Below are positions 18,917-28,216 of a DNA stretch of 64,000 nucleotides, in pieces (the first letter of the stretch is position 1; the number at the start of each line of letters is the position of its first letter). Below the pieces are notes generated by a model, which worked only from the letters and a program-made list of their open reading frames with translations, did not search any database and was not told the DNA's origin. The DNA comes from Blastobasis lacticolella (taxonomy: Eukaryota; Arthropoda; Insecta; Lepidoptera; Blastobasidae): contig LR990050.1 in the NCBI GenBank assembly GCA_905147135.1, positions 3,422,501 through 3,486,500 of the forward strand. Direction: 5' to 3'. Made by a program: the position numbers and the translations under genes.

Positions 18917-21865
18917 TTGAACAGTAAATCTTTTGATATTGTTCAGAATATACAGGACTGCTCTGGCATAAAGTCATTAGTAAATAGTGGTAATAAGCCT
19001 TTGGATGTACGTAAAGTAAAATGTTATAATAATAAACAAAATTGTATAGTTAACTTAGTACATCAAAATATCCAAGGCATGACGAATAAAGAATTGGAAG
19101 TTGAGCTATTCATGAACGGTGAGAATGTTGATATTTTTTGCATTACTGAACATTGGTTAAAAGATCACCAGCTCATATTTGGCTTTAACAACCATAAACT
19201 TGCAAGTTCGTTTACAAGAGGGCAGGCAATTCATGGAGGTTCCCTAATACTTGCTCGTAATTGCCTAAAATGCAAGGAACGCACTGATATTGTCAAGCTG
19301 TCTGTTGAACGATCTGCTGAAATTGCCTGTATAGAACTTGAGCGACTTATTGTAATGAGCGTATACAGACCTCCGGCTTCATCATTTGATTTGTTCGAGA
19401 AAATTATGGATGAAGCTCTTATTAAAGTTAGCAATTGTAATAAAAATATTGTTGTTTGTGGAGATTTTAATATAGATTTATTGGACGTATCTTGTAAATA
19501 TACTGGTAGGCTAATATCATTATTTAAGTGTCATAATTTAATCAACTTATTTTTAGAGCCTACTAGAATAACAAGTACTACATCAACTTGTCTAGACAAC
19601 ATTTTTTGTGATATCCAGGCATGTAGCCAGTCTGTAATAAACAAATTACAATCCGATCATTGTGGTCAATTAGCTGTGTTTAATGTTAATATGAGGAAAG
19701 AAACAAAAAATACTATTAAATTTGTACCAATTAACAACAACCGTCTAAACAGTTTTAGAAATAACATTATAGAGAAATCATCTAATTTAAAGTATTTTGA
19801 TGACCCAAATGAATATTATAATTCAGTTTTACACATGACAAAAACTGAAAGTAATAGTATATTCAAACCAAAGGTGAAGGCAGTAAACAGCAAACTTATG
19901 TTTAGCGATTGGGCGACAGCAGGAATACATAAGAGTAGAAAGCTCTATGCAGAACGGGCGTATAATAATAGCGTAGAATTTGCTGAGTATGTTAAACATT
20001 ATTCGAAGTTATTTAAACGCGTTTGTGCTACAGCTAAATCGAATTTCGTTAAACACAAACTGAAAAATAGCACAGATGTAGTAAAATCCACATGGCAGAT
20101 AATAAATAGTGAAACTGGAAAAGTAACAAATCGCGATACTAAGTACAGTTTAAAGATAAATGATAATGTTGTTACCAAAAACTCGGAAGTTGCAGAGGCA
20201 TTCAATAAATTTTTTACAGACATTCCAGTGTCAACTACGAAATCCTTAAGTTCGTCTCCTGCTCTCGCTGAATCCTTGTTAAAACAAAATGTACCCGAGA
20301 GTGTCATCGATTTTAAGTTCGAGCATGCAACACCTCAAGATATAGTTAAGGCTTTTAAAACCATAAAAATGAAAGCAACTGCCGACATTGATGGTATGTC
20401 GGTAAAAATTATTAGCTCTGTAATTGATGTTATTGCTGTCCACTTAGCGAATATATTTAATAATTGTGTTGATAATGGTGAATTTCCTGACCTGATGAAG
20501 CACAGTAAAGTTATTCCATTGTTGAAAACTGGTAATACAACGGATCCTACAAATTTTAGACCAGTTTCAATTTTACCGACTCTAAGTAAAATATTTGAGA
20601 AAATCATATTAAATCAACTAAAAGCTCATTTTTATGGAAGTAACCTATTGCATCATAAACAATTCGGTTTTACTCGCGGTCGTTCAACAGCTGATGCAGG
20701 TGTTGAACTTATTAAACATATCTTTGGGGCGTGGGAGGAATCACGTGATGCCTTAGGGGTTTTCTGTGATTTATCCAAAGCCTTTGATTGCGTTAATCAT
20801 GACATTTTGGTCAGGAAATTACAACATTATGGAATAAAGGACTTGGCCCTGAACTTGCTAAATTCATACTTGAGTCATAGAATTCAAAAAGTTGATGTGA
20901 ACGGAGAGAGATCTATGGGGTCTGTTGTCTCTATGGGTGTCCCCCAGGGATCTATTTTGGGCCCGTTTTTGTTTCTTGTTTATGTAAATGACTTACCGTA
21001 CTTTGTAAAAGATGCCCATGAAATTGTCTTGTTCGCGGACGATACATCTTTAGTGTTTAAAGTAAAAAGACAACAATTAACATATGAAGACGTGAACAAG
21101 GCTATTGCAGAAGTGGTAAACTGGTTTACGGTTAATAATTTATTACTGAATGGCAAGAAGACAAAATGTTTAAAATTCTCTTTGCCAAATGTTAGATCAG
21201 TGCCCACTAATGTACAAATAAAAGGCGAAAATTTGAATTTTGTTGATTCTACAGTATTTTTAGGCTTTACCCTGGATAATAAATTGCAATGGGGTCCTCA
21301 CATTGATAAATTGGCGAAAAGGCTAAGTTCTGCAGCATATGCTGTAAAGAAAATACGGAGTATTTCTGACGAGGCTACAGCAAGATTAGTTTACTTTAGT
21401 TATTTCCACAGTATTATGGCCTATGGCATACTGCTGTGGGGACACGCTGCCGACTGGCACAATGTATTTGTATTGCAGAAAAGGGCTATTCGCGCGATTT
21501 ATCAATTGAGACCTAGAACTTCACTAAGAGATAAATTCAGGAACATTGATATAATGACAATTCCGTCACAATATATATATGAAAATTTAATGTATGTTCA
21601 TAAAAATTTACACTTATTTAAGAAGAATAGTGATGTTCATAATATTAATACGAGAAATAAAGATAAGCTTGTTGCTGGTGCTTGTCGTCTAGCCAAAGTC
21701 CACAAATCATTTATGGGTCAATGTGTACGCTTTTATAATAAGGTTCCAACAGATATTCAGAATTTACCATTGAATAAATTTAAAGTCGCTATAAAAAACA
21801 AATTATGTCAAAAAAGTTATTATAGTATATCTGAATATGTAAATGACAAAAGTCCATGGGACTGA
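18917..21865 (+). CDS. LINE ORF2: endonuclease and reverse transcriptase (CR1/Jockey type)
   Basis: An uninterrupted 982-codon frame and the only intact enzyme gene in the window. The N-terminal apurinic-like endonuclease (residues ~45-255) shows HQNIQG (49-54), TEHW with catalytic Glu 78, YRPP (150-153), GDFN with Asp 183, and SDH (246-248). The reverse transcriptase follows: FRPVSILP (547-554), QFGFTRGRST (582-591), CDLSKAFD with Asp 618, [10 protein letters not shown] (674-683) and the FADD box (706-709), then the thumb and a C-terminal basic tail. The product would nick target DNA and copy its own RNA. The frame is open from 18806 but has no ATG until 19079 (codon 55), inside the endonuclease, so the annotated start is not an ATG and the copy is probably 5'-truncated. 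Clade within CR1/Jockey (Daphne-like?) is uncertain. Confidence 0.92.
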   Translation: MNSKSFDIVQNIQDCSGIKSLVNSGNKPLDVRKVKCYNNKQNCIVNLVHQNIQGMTNKELEVELFMNGENVDIFCITEHWLKDHQLIFGFNNHKLASSFTRGQAIHGGSLILARNCLKCKERTDIVKLSVERSAEIACIELERLIVMSVYRPPASSFDLFEKIMDEALIKVSNCNKNIVVCGDFNIDLLDVSCKYTGRLISLFKCHNLINLFLEPTRITSTTSTCLDNIFCDIQACSQSVINKLQSDHCGQLAVFNVNMRKETKNTIKFVPINNNRLNSFRNNIIEKSSNLKYFDDPNEYYNSVLHMTKTESNSIFKPKVKAVNSKLMFSDWATAGIHKSRKLYAERAYNNSVEFAEYVKHYSKLFKRVCATAKSNFVKHKLKNSTDVVKSTWQIINSETGKVTNRDTKYSLKINDNVVTKNSEVAEAFNKFFTDIPVSTTKSLSSSPALAESLLKQNVPESVIDFKFEHATPQDIVKAFKTIKMKATADIDGMSVKIISSVIDVIAVHLANIFNNCVDNGEFPDLMKHSKVIPLLKTGNTTDPTNFRPVSILPTLSKIFEKIILNQLKAHFYGSNLLHHKQFGFTRGRSTADAGVELIKHIFGAWEESRDALGVFCDLSKAFDCVNHDILVRKLQHYGIKDLALNLLNSYLSHRIQKVDVNGERSMGSVVSMGVPQGSILGPFLFLVYVNDLPYFVKDAHEIVLFADDTSLVFKVKRQQLTYEDVNKAIAEVVNWFTVNNLLLNGKKTKCLKFSLPNVRSVPTNVQIKGENLNFVDSTVFLGFTLDNKLQWGPHIDKLAKRLSSAAYAVKKIRSISDEATARLVYFSYFHSIMAYGILLWGHAADWHNVFVLQKRAIRAIYQLRPRTSLRDKFRNIDIMTIPSQYIYENLMYVHKNLHLFKKNSDVHNINTRNKDKLVAGACRLAKVHKSFMGQCVRFYNKVPTDIQNLPLNKFKVAIKNKLCQKSYYSISEYVNDKSPWD

Positions 21866-21951
21866 ACTGCTGTTCTATACAGGTATTTACTTTTAAGGTA
21901 GTATATAGGACAAATAATGTATTAGTACATAAGACATGTTTAAAAAAAAAA
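18917..21951 (+). mobile_element. CR1/Jockey-type LINE, 5'-truncated, intact ORF2
   Basis: The ORF2 frame is followed by an ~85-bp 3' UTR and an A-tract at 21939-21951. There is no upstream ORF1, and the 5' boundary is a repeat B terminus. I found no clear target-site duplication. Confidence 0.8.
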
Positions 21952-22066
21952 AGAATTAACGTAGGCTCTGTGGGTTTCTTGCCGTTTCTTTCCCCCACAG
22001 AGAACCACCTTGGAAGCGGCGTTAATTTTCCTTCCTCTCCCACACATGGTGTCTCCTGTCTGCGCT
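21952..22066. repeat. Repeat scrap with hairpin
   Basis: 'ctctgtggg' (21966-21974) pairs with 'cccacagag' (21994-22002), enclosing 'tttcttgccgtttctttcc'. The same word appears on the other strand at 3189-3222, so this is a dispersed repeat piece. Confidence 0.5.
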
Positions 22067-22290
22067 AGGGTAGGGGTAGGGTAGTAGTTAGAGTAGGGGT
22101 AGGGTAGGGTAGGAGTAAGATAGCGGTAAGGTAGTATAGGGTGGGGTAGGGGTAAGATAGTGGTAGGGTCGGGGTAAGATAGTGGTAGGGTAGGGGTAAG
22201 GTAGTGGTAGGGTAGGGTTAAGGCAATGGTAGGATAGGGTAGGGGTAAGGTAGCGATAGGGTAGGGATAGGATAGAGTAGGGTGGGAGCA
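22067..22290. repeat. G-rich minisatellite
   Basis: About 220 bp of degenerate 'gggtaggggtaggg', 'ggtaagatagtggta' units with a 5-6 bp basic period and longer higher-order units. The plus strand carries many runs of 3-4 G. It is not the insect telomere motif TTAGG. Confidence 0.85.
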
Positions 22291-22517
22291 ACTACCTATC
22301 ACATGCAGCATGTGTGATGCACGCTCACTTAAAAGTCTGTCTGGCGGTGGCGTGGGGGCCGGGTCGCTCTTTTCCCTCAAATATGGTTGAATTGGACGAT
22401 GGCTGGGCCCTGCGTTATACTCGTGAACGGGTGCTGCCTTGGTGGACTGGCTTACTCTTGCTGTAGTTTTAGGTGGTTTTTCTTAATTATACTAGATAAC
22501 TTAATTATACTTAATTT

Positions 22518-22798
22518 GACGACCTGAGTGGTTCAATGGTCAACAACCGGTCTGCCACGCAAGAGGTCCCGGGTTCGATTCCCGGCCGGGCAGAAATTGA
22601 AATGATGAATTTTAATTTCTGTTACGGGTCTGGGTGTTCTATGTATAATAATTATGTATTTAAAAAAAAAAAAAAAAAAAAAAGTATGTAAGTAGTGTAT
22701 CAGTTATCTAGCACCCATAGTACAAGCTTTGCTTAGTTTGGGGCTAGATGGCGCTGTGTGAATTAGTCCACGAATATTTATTATTATTATTATTATTA
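22518..22798 (+). repeat. SINE-2, full-length reference copy
   Basis: tRNA-derived head: 'gacctgagtggttcaatggt' (A-box-like), 'ggtctgccacgcaagaggt' and B box 'gggttcgattcccgg'. Body 'gaaatgatgaattttaattt', an A-tract at 22662-22683, then 'gtatcagttatctagcaccc' and the end 'ctagatggcgctgtgtgaat' with an ATT tail. Other copies: 24722, 26138, 40810, 54738, 56195 and 60675 (plus); 33955, 36497/37035 and 44255/45075 (minus). Confidence 0.9.
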
Positions 22799-22799
22799 C

Positions 22800-23030
22800 C
22801 TACGAGTATATAATATAATATAGCGTTCCGGCTCTGTCTGGCATTGTCGAGCCCGGTTCAGTTGTGGTTGGCGAGGGATACGTTTATCTACAGACATAGG
22901 GCGTCAGCGTGTCACTGTGTGTTTCCTTCCTACTTTCCTACCCCCCTCCTTTTTGACGATTGAAAGAGATATTTAATGTCCTAATCAATAAAGAAATTTT
23001 GATTTTGATTTTTGATTTTGATGATTTGAT
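22800..23030 (+). mobile_element. LINE/SINE 3' end with TTTTGAT tail
   Basis: Ends with 'aatcaataaagaaa' (AATAAA signal) and repeats of 'ttttgat' at 22993-23030. The upstream ~180 bp has no coding frame I can recognise. Confidence 0.5.
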
Positions 23031-24720
23031 AAGGTGAGTATAGTAAATTATAATTATTAAAAATTACGTAAGACCTGCCAGTAATGTAACGGAAACCGAA
23101 ACTTCAAACTTCATCACCATTATCATCGTCATCATCATCGCTGACCCTCTCCCAGGAAAGAACAGCTTTCAAACTTAAACAATAATACTTGAAATAGGGG
23201 TTTTTAGCGTCTGGGGTTAAAAAAGGCCCGGGCCGACTTTCCACTGGGCCACTAGCGTTTTCCTACACTAATTCAATCCGAATCCGCCGACGCTAGCCGG
23301 GATAATTGACACGGGCTGTAACTGCTCCCGTTGTAACGGAGACCGCGCACTCGCCGGCCCGCTTTTGGTGCCTTTGATAATAATAATAATTTGTTATAAT
23401 AAGAGCACGCTTAGTCCGAATCGCATATAAAAACAAATAAAATAAGAATATCTGTATGGCAAGTTTTTAAACTTATAGAACGTCATTTTTAAAAGTCATA
23501 ACCAACTTTAAATTCTGTCATATACTTTTGTAACAATCTTGTATACAATAAATAGTTAAATAAATAATTAAATAAGGACTGACAAAGACAGATTTTCCCC
23601 AGATTATTGCCATATCCACACTATATAATTTTTATTACTGTCAGTCAATACGGACTTATCGTGGTCCTATTATAATGGCTTCCATTGTATACGAACGTTC
23701 CATTGTATGATTCTGCCAACGACAAGTAAAATGATACAAACTGTTTTAGCATTCTAAATCTATGGTTTTAACTATGGGCGGTTTAATAAAAAAATATGAC
23801 AGACCTATGGATGAAACATGGACATAATGGGACGAAACAATAAAATTTAATGGAAAGGTGAATTTTTAAAGGTTAGTTAAATAACAAACGGAGGTCAGGT
23901 AATTTTAGTTATATTGTAATAGTTTTATGTGAACAAAAAGCGTGCATGTTTACCTTCTGGGCTACCTACGTAAGTGTTCGTGGAGACGGTGGACAGATAC
24001 AAAACGAAAGAAAAAACCAAGAAGCAGAACACAGTCACATCATTTTTCGCAAGCCACAAGCACAAGAGGCAAAAAATCGATGGGCAGTATCGCGATACCG
24101 GGCCAGTAAGGTGGACCCCTAACACTTACGGAGCGGACGCAGGGACGGCCGGCTACGTGATCAATTGGCACTGACACCCCGCCCTTTTGTCAAGGAAACA
24201 ATAAGAGTGAATGTCTTCAGATAGATCCGGAGATAATTCACCGCAGTTTGCGTGGGCATCTGGAGAATTGGTCCGAGTGCGGCCTTGGTTCTGGCACGCG
24301 TTAAGCGCCGAAGGGCGTTAGGTTAACCTTATTTTTGCACGTGTCTCTTTGCTTTAGGGTTCGACACTTCGTCGCTACTTGTAGTGATTGGGAACGTTTA
24401 TAGTTTTTTATTCAGCCTCGTTCCTGTGCAGGTTCGAGTTGGGATTTGGGAAAGGTACGCGCGTATGCGGATGTTCGCGATATCGGTCTCTGTCAATCAG
24501 TACATTGATTAATCTTCTCATATAGGTACATCTTTTTTCGGTCCGTGTACCAATGACTCTTTTCTGAATTATATAGGTACATTAGTTACACACATCATGT
24601 GAGGAATGTGTCTAGTTATGATATTATGTCGTAAATACTACCTACGTATGTCGTTCATCATCGAATGTCAGTGCATCTCGACACCGCAATCAAAGTAATA
24701 GAAACGATTTAGAAAATATT
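23031..24720. other. Intergenic DNA with LINE-F tail
   Basis: 23480-23576 ends 'tatacaataaatagttaaat' and an AAATAAAT-like tail, resembling the LINE-F 3' end. 23210-23360 is GC-richer. No host gene is supported. Confidence 0.4.
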
Positions 24721-24721
24721 T

Positions 24722-24952
24722 CGACGGCCTGAGTGGTTCAGTTGGTTAACATGCCACCGCCATGCAGAGCTCGCCATCCGGGACGGGTCGACTCCCGCCC
24801 GAGCAGAAAATGAAATGATGAATTTTAATTTACGATGAAAAAAAAGTAAATAAGTAGTTTATCAGTTACCTAACACCCATAACGCAAGCTTTGTTTACTT
24901 TGGGGCTAGAGGGCGCTGTGTGAATTTGTCTAAGCAAATTTATTTATCTTTA
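24722..24952 (+). repeat. SINE-2 copy
   Basis: Head 'cctgagtggttcagttggtt', degraded B-box region 'gggtcgactcccgcccgagc', body 'gaaatgatgaattttaattt', end 'gctagagggcgctgtgtgaa'. The middle is shorter than in the 22518 copy. Confidence 0.85.
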
Positions 24953-24992
24953 TAGTACGTTTTCAATTATATTATTTTTTACACTATATTGG

Positions 24993-25515
24993 AAACTAGC
25001 TTTTGCCCGTGGAAATAGTTTTTAAAGAAGTTTATCTTTTCCCGAGCGTCCATTTTAAATCACCTCCCGAATATATGAAAGCTAAGTAGGTACTACGGAG
25101 ACGTCAAGCTGTGACTCTAATTCTACCCAACCGAATTAGATGAAACATGATTTTAAGTTGGACCTTAAACTGCCAAACCGTGAAAATCCTATCAAAATCC
25201 GTTCAGCGCCATTTCCATATTTCTTACAATTTAGCTGGTCTAATATTATCAAGTGTTCCAGTTTCCAAAATCAATTATACCGTAAATGTTAGATCAATAA
25301 CTACCCAATACAAAAAAGTTTCACTCAAATCCGTCTAGTAGTTCCGGAGATTAGTCTGTCATTGTCTGTGCACGCAAACAGACAAACTGACAGACAAAAT
25401 ATCCGAATTAAAAAAAAAATTATTCTATTAATATTTCTTCATCGCTCTAAATTACTGTTTTGTAAATATATTCAATGCACAAACAGTCTATTTTTACTGT
25501 TTTATTAAGTTAGTT
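24993..25515 (+). repeat. Repeat D, long copy
   Basis: Starts 'actagcttttgcccgtgg'; contains 'agtaggtactacggagacg', 'aaaatccgttcagcgcc', 'cagtttccaaaatcaatta', 'aaatccgtctagtagttccg' and ends in AT-rich DNA. Homologous to 17880-18245 and 32382-32650. Class unknown to me; common in Lepidoptera. Confidence 0.65.
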
Positions 25516-25811
25516 TTATTATATATTTAGATTATGCACGAGTTACCGGCCGCTAAAAGGCCGCAACTATTAAAACTCGTAAGTAGTGGGGTATTCAGCA
25601 GGCTTACTCAACCTTCATTAATTGGAGAGGCACTCGGAGAAAAACTTTGTTTAGTTATCCAAGTTGTGAATGGGCGCAGGAACTTTCTTTAACAGTTTGA
25701 GCATTCAGCGTTAGCGTTCTTGTAATTGAAAGTAGTATCGGTGTTGCAAGGTTTCAGACTGAAACTCTTTGGTAGAACCAAAGAAATATCGAGTAGATAC
25801 ACGTTCAGCCA

Positions 25812-25960
25812 GGGGGCTTACCATGAGCTCTTATAGCAGGACCTAAAGAAAACTGCCCTGCTTAGAACGAGACAAGCTTATGTAACACGTATAGCGCTGT
25901 CTCGTTCTAAGCAGGGCAGTTCTGTTTAGGTCCTGCTATAAGAGCTCATGGTAAGCCCCC
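25812..25960. repeat. Long near-perfect hairpin (63-bp arms)
   Basis: The arms 25812-25874 and 25898-25960 are reverse complements with two mismatches in 63 positions around a 23-nt loop. They run from 'gggggcttaccatgagctc' to 'ctgcttagaacgagaca'. No coding frame. It could be a foldback element or an RNA hairpin source. Confidence 0.9.
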
Positions 25961-26007
25961 AGGACTTCTATTTGACTGCAAGTGAGAACAATTGCACTAA
26001 TTTTTAT

Positions 26008-26066
26008 CATCACAGCCATAACAGTCCACTGGCAGAACTTAGGGCCTCTCCCACGAAAGGGGAGGT
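26008..26066 (-). repeat. Repeat B, 3'-end fragment
   Basis: 'cataacagtccactggcaga' and 'gcctctcccacgaaagggga' mark the terminal ~60 bp of repeat B. Confidence 0.7.
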
Positions 26067-26137
26067 ATGCCCAAATTTTAGAATTTATTAAAATATAAGT
26101 ATGATCAGGGTCAATGAATTACAGTGTTAATTACGAC

Positions 26138-26330
26138 TTTCGTCTGAGGTCCCGGGTTCAATTCCCGGCCGAGCAGAAATTGAAATGATGAATTTAATAA
26201 GTATAATAAGTGTGTATTAAAAAAAAGGTATGTGAGTAGTTTATCAGTTATTTAACACTTATAACACAAGCTTTGCTTACTTTGGGGCGAGATGGCGCTG
26301 TGTGAATTTTTCCAACCAGCTTTTTTTATT
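26138..26330 (+). repeat. SINE-2 copy, head truncated
   Basis: Begins in the head at 'gaggtcccgggttcaattcc' and continues 'gaaatgatgaatttaata', 'tttatcagttatttaacact' and 'gagatggcgctgtgtgaat'. Confidence 0.85.
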
Positions 26331-27315
26331 TTTTATTAGTCGTTCATTGGCATTTTATCACAGTTATCCCCTTACCATCCCACAGCGCAGCGCGGTGATT
26401 TTTGGAACTGTGGCGACATCTATCGCTCTACTGCTCCAATAGGGAAGACTCAACGATACTCACATTATGAGTACACAAACACAAAGTTGGCAAGCATCCG
26501 CACATAGATGGCGCTAACAATCCTACATCGCGTTAGAGAAATGTGCCAACTTCCACGGCATATATGCAACTTCCCACGATCATCTGTCGGACCCTTGGTC
26601 CCCTGGTCACAACACCCGGCCAGGTGGGTAATTACCCTTTTCTACCTTCTCACCATCTTTGCTTGTCAACATTGGCGGTTACCATTATCCTTCACCGCCA
26701 AATAACATTTTGAGTTTGTGTGTGCGAATAACTTATATTCTTATGTACCTAGAGTATGAGACGAGCGAGCAGTCAATTCAAATCGAGACCATGACGTATT
26801 GTTCTGTATTTTTTTTTTATAAAATGCAAGGCATTGCCAAAGTGATAGCTGAAATACGGGACGTCCTTTAAAATACAGGACAATTAATACCTAGTGGTTA
26901 GGCAATCCTAAAATGTTGGTTTTCTATATACATTTTTCGTTCCAAAAATTTAAGATTTATGTACACCCTTCAGAAGATCTGAGCAAACAAAATATATGAA
27001 GCTCGTTATGATCTACCTTTAAAACATTGGTTAAGTGATTGGCACAACATCTGCTAATAGGAGGGGTCGGTGCTTATTCTACTTGCCACACCGATTACAC
27101 CAATTTAATTGGAAAATTCCTAAACTGAATATACCTACAAACATTTCCAAACACTACAGGGAGACTTCAAATTCTTGACGCCATGGGATGGATACCGTAT
27201 GCTAGTGCTCGTGATAACAAAATAGAAATTCTATAGCAAACTCTGAAATCGCAAACAAATCAGCTGTTTCATACATTTTGACAGCGTTCGTTTTTTGTAT
27301 GAAATTGTCGACTTT
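26331..27315. other. Intergenic DNA, nothing recognised
   Basis: The 26380-26640 region is less AT-rich but has no identifiable gene or in-window repeat partner. Confidence 0.35.
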
Positions 27316-27319
27316 TTCA

Positions 27320-27422
27320 ATCATTCCCGTTGTCCCCCAAATCCACCTATCTCTTTCACACTCGTCGAAACTAACCACAAGTGTGAAAGAGATAAGTAGA
27401 TTTGGGGGATAACGGGAATGAT
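27320..27422. repeat. Hairpin with 42-bp arms
   Basis: The arms 27320-27361 and 27381-27422 are reverse complements with three mismatches, including 'cattcccgttgtcccccaaa' against 'tttgggggataacgggaatg'. The loop is 19 nt. The sequence that follows (27423-27500) looks like a dispersed repeat. Confidence 0.85.
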
Positions 27423-27714
27423 CGGAATTTTTCGCGATTTCGGAGTTGTTTGTACCCCTCGGTGTTGTGAATTTGAAGTCACCCTGTGTAATACTAGTGC
27501 TTTTCCACGATTCATGTAAATTGCAGTGTAGTGTTACAGGTTCAGTGTCTAGATTGGGCTTCAGTTTAGTAATAACAAAAAGAACCTCATTCATCAAAGT
27601 GCGGTACAGTCAAAATTAACATTATACTCGTAATAGCACTGAATAAGATATTTCTAGGATTTAAAGGTGGAAACAACACCACTGTTGTGCCAGCGTATTA
27701 AAGTGACAAGGCAT

Positions 27715-28213
27715 ACTGTAACGCCTCTAGGTGATTTCGGTGTCCCTTCAGGACGTTTCAGTCATATTCATGTCTAAATCGTCTGTTTCCTTCATGTGCA
27801 AGATGGCTGTCGCTATCTGCTAACAGCGGTTGACCGGTTTACACGCTGGCCAGAAGCAAGGCCCATGCGCAGCAGAGGCCAGCAGAGGAGACGGCTGAAA
27901 TTTTATTATCCGGTTGGATTTCTCGATTTGGTGTCCCTACCCAGGTTACAACAGATCACGGTAGGCAGTTTGAGTCTGATCTGTTCCGAAGACTGATGAT
28001 TCTATTAGGTACCAAGAAAGTTCGTACCACGATTTATCATCCAAGCGCCAACGGTATGGTCGAAAGGTTTCACAGGCATCAAAAGATTCACTTATGTGTC
28101 ACCAAGACTCATGGATTACAGCTTTACCTCTAGTCCTTCTTGAACTGAAGGAAGACTTAACCGCTTCGTCTGCCGTCCTCCTACACGGAGAGCCGCTCCG
28201 GCTGCCTAGAAAG
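27715..28213 (+). pseudogene. Gypsy-type LTR retrotransposon integrase fragment
   Basis: Plus-strand translation with frame changes gives a retroviral-type integrase core: PLGDFGVPSGRFSHIHV, YLLTAVDRFTRWPEARP, TTDHGRQFESDLFRRL with a catalytic Asp, then TTIYHPSANGMVERFHR with the catalytic Glu, and a C-terminal GEPLRLPRK. No protease, reverse transcriptase or LTRs flank it. Frameshifts and a stop after HGLQLYL break it. It ends abruptly at a LINE around 28215. Confidence 0.85.
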
Positions 28214-28216
28214 ATG

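Noticed and set aside
22067..22290. Interstitial telomere array
   Set aside because: The unit is GGGTA-like and degenerate, not the insect TTAGG repeat.
22100..22380. Pro/Tyr/Leu-rich protein on the minus strand
   Set aside because: It is only the translation of the minisatellite; low complexity, no homology.
22518..22600. Genuine tRNA gene
   Set aside because: A-box and B-box are present, but the cloverleaf is degraded and the body continues as SINE-2 found in many copies.
27796..28213. Active LTR retrotransposon
   Set aside because: Only an integrase fragment with frame changes; no LTRs, protease or reverse transcriptase.
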